Positions 33,855 through 42,977 of a stretch of DNA of 64,000 nt are shown one piece after another (the first letter of the stretch is position 1; every line of letters begins with the position of its first letter). Where the stretch lies: NCBI GenBank assembly GCA_964395715.1, contig CAYNAU010000001.1, positions 372,001 through 436,000 of the forward strand, in the 5' to 3' direction. The position numbers and the translations under genes were made by a program. The notes beneath the pieces were generated by a model. That model was not told the origin of the DNA, did no database searches, and saw only the letters and a program-made list of their open reading frames with translations. This DNA is from Porticoccus sp964395715. Lineage in GTDB: Bacteria > Pseudomonadota > Gammaproteobacteria > Pseudomonadales > Porticoccaceae.

Positions 33855-34217
33855 CTAACTCCAGAACGCCACAGCCTGATAGGCGTGAAAATTAAACAGA
33901 AGCAGCGCTACCAGCAACGCCACTGTAATAAACCATTCATTGCCATCCAGCCCCAGGTGAGACCAGATGTAGTGGCGCAGAAACTCCCACTCCCCGGCAA
34001 CAATGGATTCTCCCTTCTGCTGCCGCAACCATACCTCCAGGTCAGTCAGCGGGCAGCGCCAGCCAACCAGCATGATGGAGACGCCGTAGACGGCACAGAG
34101 GAAATGCCACCAGATCAGCGACGGCCAGTGAAATGCCAGCAGACCACCGGCAATCACAAACAGCACAAAGCCGAAGTGAACCAGCGCGATAATCAGAATC
34201 AGGGCGGGATAAACCAT
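33855..34217 (-). CDS. DUF2784 family membrane protein
   Basis: A 120-residue protein with about four membrane segments and the family features LVHFGFVLFVIAGGLLAFHW and GWRCPLTDLEVWLRQ. The function of DUF2784 is unknown. It is paired with the channel-like gene downstream and is divergent from ubiD. Confidence 0.82.
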   Translation of the reverse strand: MVYPALILIIALVHFGFVLFVIAGGLLAFHWPSLIWWHFLCAVYGVSIMLVGWRCPLTDLEVWLRQQKGESIVAGEWEFLRHYIWSHLGLDGNEWFITVALLVALLLFNFHAYQAVAFWS

Positions 34218-34336
34218 GGCGTTAATGTAACCTCAATACCATCCATTTGCATCTGCCAGCGCTGCTCCCGTCTGCGCTTGTTGCATTCGGTGGCCGATGC
34301 CGTAACACTTGGCACACCGAGCAAAAGAGCGACCCT

Positions 34337-35806
34337 ATGAAGCATTCCGACCTGCGGGAATTTATCGATTTTCTGGAACAACGCGGCGAGCTCAAACGCA
34401 TCACCGCCGAGATCGACCCCCACCTGGAAATGACGGAAATCTGTGACCGCACCCTTCGCGCGGATGGCCCCGCGCTACTGTTCGAAAACCCCAAAGGTTT
34501 TGACATCCCCGTGCTGGGGAACCTGTTTGGCACCCCCGAACGGGTGGCCATGGGAATGGGGCAGGAAAACATTTCAGCCCTGAGGGAAGTGGGTGAATTG
34601 CTGGCTTTCCTCAAGGAACCCGATCCGCCCAAGGGCATGAAAGACCTGTGGGAAAAACGCCATCAGTTCAAACCCATTCTCAACATGCCCGCCAAGCAGG
34701 TAAAAAAAGCCCCCTGCCAGCAGGTGGTCATCGAAGGCGATGACGTGGATTTGGGCAAACTGCCGATCCAGACCTGCTGGCCCGAGGATGCGGGCCCGCT
34801 GGTCACCTGGCCGCTGGTCATTACCCGCGGTCCGGAAAAGGAACGCCAGAACCTGGGCATCTACCGGCAGCAGGTGATCGGCAAAAACAAACTGATCATG
34901 CGCTGGTTGTCCCACCGCGGCGGCGCCCTGGATTTCCGCGACTGGCAGCTGAAACATCCCGGCGAGCCGTTCCCGGTGGCAGTGGCACTAGGTGCCGACC
35001 CGGCCACCATTCTTGGTGCCGTCACGCCCGTGCCTGACAGCCTGTCTGAATACGCCTTTGCGGGGCTACTGCGCGGTGAACGCACCGAAGTCGCCCAGTG
35101 CCTGGGCAGCAATCTGCAGGTGCCCGCCAGTGCCGAATTTATTCTCGAGGGACACCTGCATCCCGGGGAGATGGCCGATGAGGGCCCGTTTGGCGACCAC
35201 ACCGGTTATTACAACGAGGTGGAAAGTTTCCCGGTATTCACCGTGGAACGCATCACCCACCGCAAAAACCCCATCTATCACAGCACCTACACCGGGCGAC
35301 CGCCGGACGAGCCCGCCATCCTCGGGGTGGCGCTCAATGAAGTGTTCGTGCCGATCCTGCGCAAGCAGTTTCCGGAAATTGTCGACTTTTACCTGCCGCC
35401 GGAGGGCTGTTCCTACCGCATGGCGGTGGTGACCATGAAGAAGCAGTACCCGGGCCACGCCAAGCGGGTGATGATGGGTGTGTGGTCGTTCCTGCGCCAG
35501 TTCATGTACACCAAGTTTGTGGTGGTCACTGACGACGATGTCAACGCAAGGGACTGGAACGATGTGATCTGGGCCATGACCACGCGCATGGACCCGCGCC
35601 GGGATACGGTGATTATCGACAACACCCCTATCGACTACCTGGACTTTGCATCGCCCGTGTCCGGGCTCGGCTCCAAAATCGGTTTCGATGCCACCAACAA
35701 AATGCCCGGAGAAACCAGCCGCGAATGGGGAAAACCCATCACCATGGACCCACAGGTTAAGGCCCGGGTGGATGAAATCTGGGAATCACTGGGGATCGAC
35801 AGCTAA
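34337..35806 (+). CDS. ubiD: 3-octaprenyl-4-hydroxybenzoate decarboxylase UbiD
   Basis: A 489-residue prenylated-FMN decarboxylase of the ubiquinone pathway. The N-terminus MKHSDLREFIDFLEQRGELKRI, the cofactor region (IYRQQVIGKNKLIMRWLSHRGGA), the EMADEGPFGDHTGYY motif with catalytic Glu residues, and DATNKMPGE near the C-terminus are visible. It needs UbiX, not seen here. It complements coq7 in the same window. Confidence 0.95.
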   Translation: MKHSDLREFIDFLEQRGELKRITAEIDPHLEMTEICDRTLRADGPALLFENPKGFDIPVLGNLFGTPERVAMGMGQENISALREVGELLAFLKEPDPPKGMKDLWEKRHQFKPILNMPAKQVKKAPCQQVVIEGDDVDLGKLPIQTCWPEDAGPLVTWPLVITRGPEKERQNLGIYRQQVIGKNKLIMRWLSHRGGALDFRDWQLKHPGEPFPVAVALGADPATILGAVTPVPDSLSEYAFAGLLRGERTEVAQCLGSNLQVPASAEFILEGHLHPGEMADEGPFGDHTGYYNEVESFPVFTVERITHRKNPIYHSTYTGRPPDEPAILGVALNEVFVPILRKQFPEIVDFYLPPEGCSYRMAVVTMKKQYPGHAKRVMMGVWSFLRQFMYTKFVVVTDDDVNARDWNDVIWAMTTRMDPRRDTVIIDNTPIDYLDFASPVSGLGSKIGFDATNKMPGETSREWGKPITMDPQVKARVDEIWESLGIDS

Positions 35807-35843
35807 CAGCCTGCCAGGCGATCCCCTTCCCGGTAAGAAACGA

Positions 35844-36131
35844 CTAACCGTGGGTGATGGGCTTGTCGGTAAACAGAAAATCCTTCAGCTCATGATCAAA
35901 CGCGGGATCGCGGCGACGAATCCATTCCAGCACCATGGCCGCGTGTTCCTTTTCCTCGTCGCGGTTGTGGGCAAGGATAGCCTTCAGCTCCGTGTCCTTG
36001 CAGGCATCGACCCGCTGGTTGTACCAGTCCACCGCCTCCAGCTCTTCCATCAGCGAGGTAATGGCCCGGTGCATATCCCGGGTTTCATTGCTCAATTCCT
36101 CAATGGGCTCATGGTAACCTTCGTTGGCCAT
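35844..36131 (-). CDS. EncFtn-type ferritin-like protein without encapsulin tag
   Basis: A 95-residue helical protein closely resembling the encapsulated ferritins (Rhodospirillum Rru_A0973 type). The MEELEAVDWYNQRVD segment and DEEKEHAAM segment supply Glu30, Glu32, Trp36, Tyr37, Glu60 and His63, equivalent to the iron ferroxidase site formed at the dimer interface. EncFtn proteins normally continue into a C-terminal tail that docks in the encapsulin shell; this one stops at FTDKPITHG. No encapsulin gene is adjacent. AAAGGAG lies at the ideal distance from the start. Confidence 0.82.
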   Translation of the reverse strand: MANEGYHEPIEELSNETRDMHRAITSLMEELEAVDWYNQRVDACKDTELKAILAHNRDEEKEHAAMVLEWIRRRDPAFDHELKDFLFTDKPITHG

Positions 36132-36176
36132 ACTCGAACTCCTTTATCTAATGTTTGACACCTATATCGTCCTTCA

Positions 36177-36205
36177 AAATTAGCCAGCGCCAGCGCATAT
36201 TGCAA
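36177..36205 (-). promoter_or_regulatory. Sigma-70 promoter of the ferritin-like gene
   Basis: Read leftward, TTGCAA and TAATTT with a 17-base spacer, about 45 bases before the start codon. No Fur box was recognised around it. Confidence 0.5.
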
Positions 36206-36284
36206 TAAAGCGGCCTATTGATTGTGGCTATGGCCCTGATCAGAACTCCGATCAATACCACCAGCTTCCGTTACCTCACTCCAC

Positions 36285-36311
36285 AAAAAAACCCGACGGT
36301 TTCCCGCCGGG
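36285..36311 (-). terminator. Intrinsic terminator of the polyamine operon
   Basis: On the minus strand CCCGGCGG, loop GAAA, CCGTCGGG are followed by seven T, 28 bases after the nspC stop. Confidence 0.88.
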
Positions 36312-36338
36312 CTGTTTTGAATGCCTGAGCAACCGCGC

Positions 36339-37505
36339 TTAACTCAGCCGTTGCTTGAAATCTGCATAGCCGAACTGTTTCACCACCCGCAGCGCATCGG
36401 TGGTGGAATTCCAGATGGCAATGGCAGGCAGATTAATGCCATTGAAAGTACTGGTTTTCACCATGGTGTAATGGCTCATGTCATCAAACACCAACCGCTG
36501 ACCCACCTGTAGAGGCTGGTCAAAGCTGTAGTCGTCGATGACATCACCCGCCAGGCAGGTCATACCGCCGAGGCGATAGGTGTGGGCCTTTTCTCCCGGC
36601 TGCCCCGCCCCCAGTACGTTGGGACGGTATGGCATTTCCAGGATGTCTGGCATATGGCAGGTGGCGGAGGTGTCGAGAATCGCCAGGTCCATGTCGTTCC
36701 AGGTCAGGTCGAGCACTTCGGTGACCAGCACCCCGGTATGAATGGCCACTGCCTCGCCGGGCTCCAGAAATACCTGCACGTTGTACTTGGCAGCGAAGGT
36801 TTTCACCACCGCGATCAGTTCATCCACCTGGTAATCCGGTCGGGAAATATGGTGGCCGCCGCCGAAATTGACCCACTCCATCTGGTACAGCAGGTCGCCG
36901 AATTGCGCCTCTACTGCCGCGAGGGTGCGCTTCAACGGCTCCACATCCTGCTCGCAGAGGGTATGAAAATGTAACCCGCTGATGCCCTCAAGGGACTCGC
37001 CCTCGAACTGCGACAGGGGAATCCCCAGCCGCGAACAGGGGGCACAGGGGTCATAAATGGCCACTTCACCCTCGGAATGACGGGGATTAATGCGCAGGCC
37101 GTACTTTAAATGGGGCCGTTCCTGTTTTGCCTGCTGCAACAGCGGCTGGAAACGCTGCCACTGACCGAAAGAATTGAATACCACGTGGTCAGCGATCTTG
37201 AGGATCTCGGCGAGGTCGTGCTCGGTGTAGGCTGCGGAAAATACATGCACCTCGCCGCCGTACTCCTCATACCCGAGACGCGCCTCGTGCAGGCCACTGG
37301 CACAGGTACCGGACAGGTATTTCGACACCAGTGGTGCCAGGCTCCACATGGAAAACGCTTTCAGCGCCGCCAGTACTTTGGCGCCGCTCTCCTCCTGCAC
37401 CCGGTGAAGAATCTGCAGGTTGCGCTCTACCGCGGCCTCGTCCACCACAAAACAGGGCGAGGGCACGCGGCGGGCATCGAAGCCAGTAAAAGGGTTATCA
37501 GCCAA
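36339..37505 (-). CDS. nspC: Carboxynorspermidine / carboxyspermidine decarboxylase
   Basis: A 388-residue PLP enzyme of the alanine-racemase fold. The PLP Lys is in LAALKAFSMWS; further family motifs are the SGLHFHTLCEQ loop, NFGGGHHISRPDY, EPGEAV and the CLAGDVIDDY segment with the interface Cys. It makes spermidine from carboxyspermidine (or norspermidine from its analogue). Operon with the upstream dehydrogenase and speA. Confidence 0.94.
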   Translation of the reverse strand: MADNPFTGFDARRVPSPCFVVDEAAVERNLQILHRVQEESGAKVLAALKAFSMWSLAPLVSKYLSGTCASGLHEARLGYEEYGGEVHVFSAAYTEHDLAEILKIADHVVFNSFGQWQRFQPLLQQAKQERPHLKYGLRINPRHSEGEVAIYDPCAPCSRLGIPLSQFEGESLEGISGLHFHTLCEQDVEPLKRTLAAVEAQFGDLLYQMEWVNFGGGHHISRPDYQVDELIAVVKTFAAKYNVQVFLEPGEAVAIHTGVLVTEVLDLTWNDMDLAILDTSATCHMPDILEMPYRPNVLGAGQPGEKAHTYRLGGMTCLAGDVIDDYSFDQPLQVGQRLVFDDMSHYTMVKTSTFNGINLPAIAIWNSTTDALRVVKQFGYADFKQRLS

Positions 37506-37520
37506 TGTGAGCGTTCCAAA

Positions 37521-38717
37521 TCAGACCAGGTCGAAACCAGGTTCTTCGATCACTGCCCAGGGCAGGCCGTATTGGTTCATGTCTTCCATAAACGGATCGG
37601 GGTCCATCTGCTCCATGTTCCACACGCCTGCTTCTTGCCACTTGCCTTCCAGCATCATCTTGGCGCCAATCATGGCCGGCACACCGGTGGTGTAGGAAAT
37701 CGCCTGGGACTGCACCTCGGCATAACATGCCTGGTGATCACAGATGTTGTACAGGTAAACGGTTTTCGGTTTGCCGTCTTTCACGCCGGTCACCACGCAA
37801 CCGATACAGGTCTTGCCCTTGGTGCGCGGGCCAAGGCTGGCCGGGTCGGGCAACAGTCGCTTCAGGAACTGGATCGGCACAATCTGCTGGCCATTGAAAT
37901 CCACCGGCTCGATACCGGTCATACCCACATTACCCAGCACCTCCAGGTGCTTCAGGTAGCTGTCGCCAAAACTCATCCAGAACTGGGCGCGTTTCAGGCT
38001 GGGGAAATTTTTCACCAGCGACTCCAGCTCCTCGTGGTACATACGGTAGATGTTGTAGGTACCCACACCCTCGGGACAGGTGAACGACTGCTTCAGGGAC
38101 ATGGCCGGGGTGGTGACAAACTCACCGTTTTCCCAGTGACGGCATTCGGCGGTCACTTCGCGGATATTGATTTCCGGGTTGAAGTTGGTGGCAAACGGGT
38201 AACCGTGGTCGCCGCCGTTGACGTCAATGATATCCAGGGTGTGAATTTCATCGAAGTAGTGCTTGGCAATGTACGCCGTGAAAACGTTGGTGGCACCGGG
38301 GTCAAAACCGGAACCGAGCAGCGCCATCAAACCGGCATTCTTGAATTTGTCCTGGTAGGCCCACTGCCAGCTGTACTCAAACTTGGCGGTGTCCAGCGGC
38401 TCGTAGTTCGCGGTATCCAGGTAGTTGACGCCCGCTTCCAGGCAGGCGTCCATAATGGTCAGGTCCTGATAGGGCAGCGCCACGTTGATCACCAGGTCCG
38501 GCTTGACGCGATTGATCAGCGCCACCAGCTCCGGCACGTTATCGGCATCCACCTGGGCAGTCTCGATGGGACGATCCAGTTGAGCGGCGATATGTCGGCA
38601 CTTTTCCTCGGTGCGACTGGCCAGCACGATCTCACCGAACACTTCGGGCAGTTGTGCACACTTGTGGGTTACCACGCCACCGACACCGCCGGCACCAATA
38701 ATCAGTACTTTTGCCAT
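37521..38717 (-). CDS. Carboxy(nor)spermidine dehydrogenase, saccharopine-dehydrogenase family
   Basis: A 398-residue NAD(P)H enzyme that condenses aspartate semialdehyde with putrescine or diaminopropane. The Rossmann motif IIGAGGVGGVVTHKCAQ is at the N-terminus; GSGFDPGATNVFTAY and DVNGGDHGYPFATNFNPEINIREV are family signatures. It stands 15 bases ahead of nspC and 27 after speA. Whether spermidine or norspermidine is made depends on the diamine pool. Confidence 0.93.
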   Translation of the reverse strand: MAKVLIIGAGGVGGVVTHKCAQLPEVFGEIVLASRTEEKCRHIAAQLDRPIETAQVDADNVPELVALINRVKPDLVINVALPYQDLTIMDACLEAGVNYLDTANYEPLDTAKFEYSWQWAYQDKFKNAGLMALLGSGFDPGATNVFTAYIAKHYFDEIHTLDIIDVNGGDHGYPFATNFNPEINIREVTAECRHWENGEFVTTPAMSLKQSFTCPEGVGTYNIYRMYHEELESLVKNFPSLKRAQFWMSFGDSYLKHLEVLGNVGMTGIEPVDFNGQQIVPIQFLKRLLPDPASLGPRTKGKTCIGCVVTGVKDGKPKTVYLYNICDHQACYAEVQSQAISYTTGVPAMIGAKMMLEGKWQEAGVWNMEQMDPDPFMEDMNQYGLPWAVIEEPGFDLV

Positions 38718-38744
38718 TTTTGACTCCTTGTTAGGGACGCGGAA

Positions 38745-40664
38745 CTAGTCCCGCTCAAAATAGGTGTAACCATTCAGGCTATTACTAAACGTCTGTAATA
38801 TTTTGCGCCGCTCCGACACACTGATATTGCCGGACTTCACCGCCGCCTCGGCACCCACCCGGAACTGCTCGTACAGCTCCTTGGGGTTGTACTCCACGTA
38901 GCTGAGTACGTCACCGATGGTGTCGCCCTGAATTTCTTCCACAAATTCGAAGTCACCGTCACCATCAATGCGCACACTGACCACATGGGTATCGCCAAAC
39001 AGGTTGTGCAGATCGCCCAGCGTTTCCTGATAGGCACCCACCAGGAACACGCCCAGGTAATATTCCTCGCCCTCTTTCAGATCGTGCAGGGGCAGCGTGC
39101 GGGTTTCCCCGTCGGCATTGGCAAACAGATCCAGCTTGCCATCGGAATCGCAGGTCAGGTCGGCAATCACCGCCTTGTTTTTGGGTTCCTCATCCAGACG
39201 GTGAATGGGCATGATCGGGAAAATCTGGTCAATGGCCCAGGAATCCGGCAGTGACTGGAACAGGCTGAAGTTACCGTAGTAAATATCGGCCAGCGCCTCG
39301 TCGAGGTTTTGCAGTTCCGGAGGAATACGCCGCAGCCTCGGCAACAGCTGACGGGTGCGCTGCAGAATTTCCAGGTAAAGATTTTCTGCCAGTGCCAGCT
39401 CTCGCAAGGTTGCCTGCCCCTGACGGAACATACGGCGCATTTCCTCGCGGTAGTGGGCCGCGTCGTTGCAGCACTCCTGAACATTCTCTTCACCCAGCAG
39501 GTCGAGTGTCGCCCACAGGTTGGTCAGCGATTCAGAGCAGTCCTCCGGCAGCGCCTCGGGCAGGCCGTTGGATTTGAAGTAGCTGACATCGAGAATATTG
39601 AACAGCAGCAAGGACGAATAGGCGACCGTGGCCCGGCCCGACTCGGTAATGATGGTCGGGTGCGGCACGTCGTAACTGTCCAGCGCCTCGCTGATGGTCT
39701 CGACAATGTCCACACAGTACTCTTCCAGGGAGTAGTTCTTGCTGTGTGTTTCGTTGGTGTTGGCACCGGTGTAATCCACCGCCAGACCACCGCCGAGATC
39801 CAGGTAACCGAGGGGCGCGCCCTCTTTCACCAGGTCCACAAAATAACGGCAGGCTTCCTGCACCCCGTCGCGAATATTGCGGATATTGGGGATCTGGGAA
39901 CCGATGTGATAGTGCATCAGTTGCAGGCAATGCAGCATGTCCGCTTCGCGCAGCTGGTCCACTACCTCAATCAGCTGGGTAATGGTCAGGCCAAACAGCG
40001 AGCGTTCACCGCTGTCCTCAAACCAGTGGCCTTCCACCTTGGCGGCCAGTTTGACGCGCACGCCAATCAGCGGCTCGATACCGAGTCGCTTGCTCTGTTC
40101 CAGAATGATGCCCAGTTCGCTGGGGGTCTCGATCACGAAAAAGCATTTCAGGCCAAGTTTTCTCGCGTGCAAACCCAGCTCGATAAATTCCGCATCCTTG
40201 TAGCCGTTACAGACAATACAGGCTTCGCGGTCCCGCAGGTGGGACATGGCGATAATCAGTTCCGCCTTGCTGCCCGCTTCCAGGCCGTGGTGGTACTGGC
40301 CACCGTATTTGGCAATTTCCTCCACCACGTGACACTGCTGGTTCACCTTGATAGGAAACACGCCGCGGTACTCACCGCGATAACCCTGTTGCTTGATGGC
40401 CGCGGCAAAGCTCTCGTTGAGACAGGCGATGCGATCATCCAGCAGGTTTTCAATGCGCAGCAGCACGGGCATGGCATGGCCGCGATCTTCCAGACCGGCG
40501 ACGATATCCATCAGGGAAATACTGAGGGGGCGCTTCTTGCGGGGAATCAGCACCGACATTTCGCCCTTGTCATTCAGGTCGAAATAACCGGCACCCCAAT
40601 CGTTCACGCCGTAGAGACTGGCAGAATCAGCCGTGCTCCACCCTTTTTGCTGGGGGGCATTCAA
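38745..40664 (-). CDS. speA: Biosynthetic arginine decarboxylase
   Basis: A 639-residue PLP enzyme that makes agmatine from arginine. Visible are the NDWGAGYFDLNDKGEM N-terminus, the PLP Lys in FPIKVNQQCH, GLEAGSKAEL, GGGLAVDYTGAN and the C-terminal FFxxxP-like region. It starts with TTG, with GGGGA seven bases upstream; no in-frame ATG fits. Agmatine must still be turned into putrescine, and no agmatinase or agmatine deiminase gene is in the window. Confidence 0.95.
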   Translation of the reverse strand: MNAPQQKGWSTADSASLYGVNDWGAGYFDLNDKGEMSVLIPRKKRPLSISLMDIVAGLEDRGHAMPVLLRIENLLDDRIACLNESFAAAIKQQGYRGEYRGVFPIKVNQQCHVVEEIAKYGGQYHHGLEAGSKAELIIAMSHLRDREACIVCNGYKDAEFIELGLHARKLGLKCFFVIETPSELGIILEQSKRLGIEPLIGVRVKLAAKVEGHWFEDSGERSLFGLTITQLIEVVDQLREADMLHCLQLMHYHIGSQIPNIRNIRDGVQEACRYFVDLVKEGAPLGYLDLGGGLAVDYTGANTNETHSKNYSLEEYCVDIVETISEALDSYDVPHPTIITESGRATVAYSSLLLFNILDVSYFKSNGLPEALPEDCSESLTNLWATLDLLGEENVQECCNDAAHYREEMRRMFRQGQATLRELALAENLYLEILQRTRQLLPRLRRIPPELQNLDEALADIYYGNFSLFQSLPDSWAIDQIFPIMPIHRLDEEPKNKAVIADLTCDSDGKLDLFANADGETRTLPLHDLKEGEEYYLGVFLVGAYQETLGDLHNLFGDTHVVSVRIDGDGDFEFVEEIQGDTIGDVLSYVEYNPKELYEQFRVGAEAAVKSGNISVSERRKILQTFSNSLNGYTYFERD

Positions 40665-40732
40665 TGCTGTGTCCCCGGGTTGTCCACGCCAGCAGGCGGC
40701 TGTGGCAGAAAAAACGCAATCATCCTGTTCAT
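40661..40732 (-). CDS. Possible 23-codon leader frame overlapping the speA start
   Basis: An ATG with GGGGG eight bases upstream opens a 23-residue frame whose TGA overlaps the TTG start of speA (TTGA), a layout that permits translational coupling. The same frame can be extended back to a GTG at 40867, giving 68 residues with one hydrophobic segment. No homologue is known to me; it may be chance. Confidence 0.25.
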   Translation of the reverse strand: MNRMIAFFLPQPPAGVDNPGTQH

Positions 40733-41013
40733 GATAAGTACCCCCAGAAATACAAATAGAAGAGCAGTACCACCATCCGGAGAAACCAGTCTCCGAACCC
40801 GAGCCACAACGGCAACATCGTTACCCGCCGCAATTTGAGACAAATCGCAGGGGGGCGCCACTTTCACAAAAAAACATGAACGTGAAAAGACAATTCTAGA
40901 ACAGGAAAAAAGAAATTCCGACCCACCAGTCGCTCGGGGTCACATTGAATTACCCGCTGAACCCGGCCGCTGATGCCAGCGACCTACAAACAACCCGTTT
41001 TTAAATTCCGGAG
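40733..41013. other. Intergenic stretch between fabY and speA
   Basis: About 280 bases that must hold the fabY 3' end and the speA promoter, both read leftward. A TTTCAC/GTGAAA inverted repeat lies near 40861-40886. I see no clear terminator, promoter pair or further gene. Confidence 0.35.
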
Positions 41014-42912
41014 TTACGCCATATCCGGCCAGGGGTTGGCCTGATCAAACACCACATCGAGTTCATAACCCGGCACTGTCATGCCCTGGCGGGTAATTTT
41101 GATGCCATTTTCCTCAATCACCGGCTCGCCAAAGCGGTAGATGACATCCAGCTGACCACGATCCGCCCTGGCGGCGTAGTCGGCAGCGGCCTCGCGGGTT
41201 TTTTCGCGCTGTTTCTGGTACTGCGCCATGGCATCGCCGTAACGGCGGGCCAGCATGGCCTCAACTTTCTGGGGCGCCACCACCACCGCGGTGGCATTGT
41301 TACCGCCGAAACCCTTGGAGTTGATAAATGCCAGCTCCATGCCGCGCTCTCCGGTATCCAGATCCTGCAGCGGGTAGCTGAGGTGTTTCTGGTGCACATC
41401 CTCGGCGACGGCATCAATGGTTTTAATGCCGGGGATCAGCTGGTATTTAAAGGTACCCAGCGCCGCCATCAGCTGATCGCCGCTGGCGGAAGAAATGGTG
41501 TGGCCGACATAGGATTTCACCGCAGCCACCGGCCAGTCGGATACGCCAAACGCTCCCGCCACCGCATCGAAAATTTCCGACTCGGTGACCCGGTTGGCCG
41601 GCGTGCTGGAACCGTGAGCGTGAATAAAGCTGTGATCCCGAACGGCCTCTTCACCGAAAGCCGCCACGGCGGAGGCCACCGCCTTGCCGAACGACACATA
41701 GTTACCGGCACCGGGGGCGGAAATGGATTTTTTCAGGCCGTCGGCATTAATAAATACATCCGACACGGCACCGTGAATATCGGCGCCCAGTTCCACCGCC
41801 AGCCTATCGTCCATCAACACCACAAACTGGGTGCCCTCGGCGAGGGTAAAACCGCAGTTATCACCAAAGGGGCGGCTGGCACGCCGCCAGTCGGGAATGC
41901 TGGAACCGTCGAGCTTGCAGAGCCCTTCATCGGTGCCCAAGGCCCCCATATTGGTAAAGCCCTCGAAAATTTCCGGGGTCAGGCTGGCCTCGGCATTGCC
42001 GACAATGGCCACCCGACGGCGACCACTGCGAATATCTTTGACCGCCGCCTGCAACACGTACAGAAACGACGCACAGGCACCGGTGATGGCCTCGGTGTGG
42101 CCAACACTACCCAGCACGTAGGCATTCACAAAATCCGCCGGCATGGTATTGAGACCCAGTGCCAACTGTTTTGAGGTGGTGCGTTCACCTTTCAGGCGGT
42201 TCTGCATCAGGCCGCCCACGCCTTCGCCGGAAACCTGGCCAAACACGCTGGAACCGTAAACACCGATCTCATCGGGGTGCACCGAGGCGGCAATGGTTTC
42301 CCAGGGCACGCCTACAGAGTGCAGCGCATCGCTGGCACCGAGCAGGGCCATTTGCAGACCGCGGGGATGAAAACGGGAATTGTATTGTTCGGCCGGATCA
42401 AAACCGGAAGGCAGTTGCCCGGCGGCCTGGGCAGCCTGGCGGTCGTAGACCGGCACCAGGAATTCGCCGTTATCCTTGCTGCGCACCTCGAAGCTGCCGT
42501 TTTCGGGTTCCACCTGCCAGTGGGAGGGAATTTTTCCCGGCATGTCGCGACGACCCAGTGTGAAGCTGACCTGGCCATCATCACCCGGCTGCACCTTCAC
42601 GCGTTTGTGAGCCAGCACCTGGTCGGGGTCGTAGAGAGAGGTTTCCAGTCGGCGAATCAGGGTTCCGTCGAGCACCTGCCCGGCATACTTGGCCGCTACA
42701 GAAGCAAGGTCGAGGCTATTGCCCTCGTTATCCCGGTAACATTCATCGTCCCAGGTCACCAGCGACATCAGGCAAGCCAGCGCAGCAATGGTTTCTTCGC
42801 GCTCCTGTTCCGGAAGGGACTCCAGTACCATGCGGCGAAACGCCTGGTGGGAAGAGCTGCGACCGGCGGCATTGTAGCCACCAAAACCAACAATAACGGG
42901 CAAAGCTTGCAT
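41014..42912 (-). CDS. fabY: Beta-ketoacyl-ACP synthase FabY
   Basis: A 632-residue condensing enzyme that starts fatty acid synthesis from acetyl-CoA and malonyl-ACP in Pseudomonas in place of FabH. The thiolase-fold active site shows Cys in ITGACASFLYVLQAA, His in HAHGSSTPANRVTE and His in KSYVGHTISSASGDQL. The start giving MQALPVIVGFGGYNAAGRSS matches P. aeruginosa FabY in sequence and length, so the ATG nine codons upstream is not used. It is divergent from the AraC-type regulator. Confidence 0.92.
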   Translation of the reverse strand: MQALPVIVGFGGYNAAGRSSSHQAFRRMVLESLPEQEREETIAALACLMSLVTWDDECYRDNEGNSLDLASVAAKYAGQVLDGTLIRRLETSLYDPDQVLAHKRVKVQPGDDGQVSFTLGRRDMPGKIPSHWQVEPENGSFEVRSKDNGEFLVPVYDRQAAQAAGQLPSGFDPAEQYNSRFHPRGLQMALLGASDALHSVGVPWETIAASVHPDEIGVYGSSVFGQVSGEGVGGLMQNRLKGERTTSKQLALGLNTMPADFVNAYVLGSVGHTEAITGACASFLYVLQAAVKDIRSGRRRVAIVGNAEASLTPEIFEGFTNMGALGTDEGLCKLDGSSIPDWRRASRPFGDNCGFTLAEGTQFVVLMDDRLAVELGADIHGAVSDVFINADGLKKSISAPGAGNYVSFGKAVASAVAAFGEEAVRDHSFIHAHGSSTPANRVTESEIFDAVAGAFGVSDWPVAAVKSYVGHTISSASGDQLMAALGTFKYQLIPGIKTIDAVAEDVHQKHLSYPLQDLDTGERGMELAFINSKGFGGNNATAVVVAPQKVEAMLARRYGDAMAQYQKQREKTREAAADYAARADRGQLDVIYRFGEPVIEENGIKITRQGMTVPGYELDVVFDQANPWPDMA

Positions 42913-42977
42913 AGGAAACGGTGTCCTGTAGTACTGCATGAATCAATTGATTGACGCAGTCTATCAATCATCCGTCA

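Noticed and set aside
37110..38723. A 537-codon open frame on the plus strand opposite the polyamine genes
   Set aside because: It mirrors two well-supported enzymes on the other strand, has low-complexity His/Val/Gln-rich composition and no known motif. The same holds for long opposite-strand frames at 39309-40838, 6542-7651, 4457-5527 and 29504-30661.
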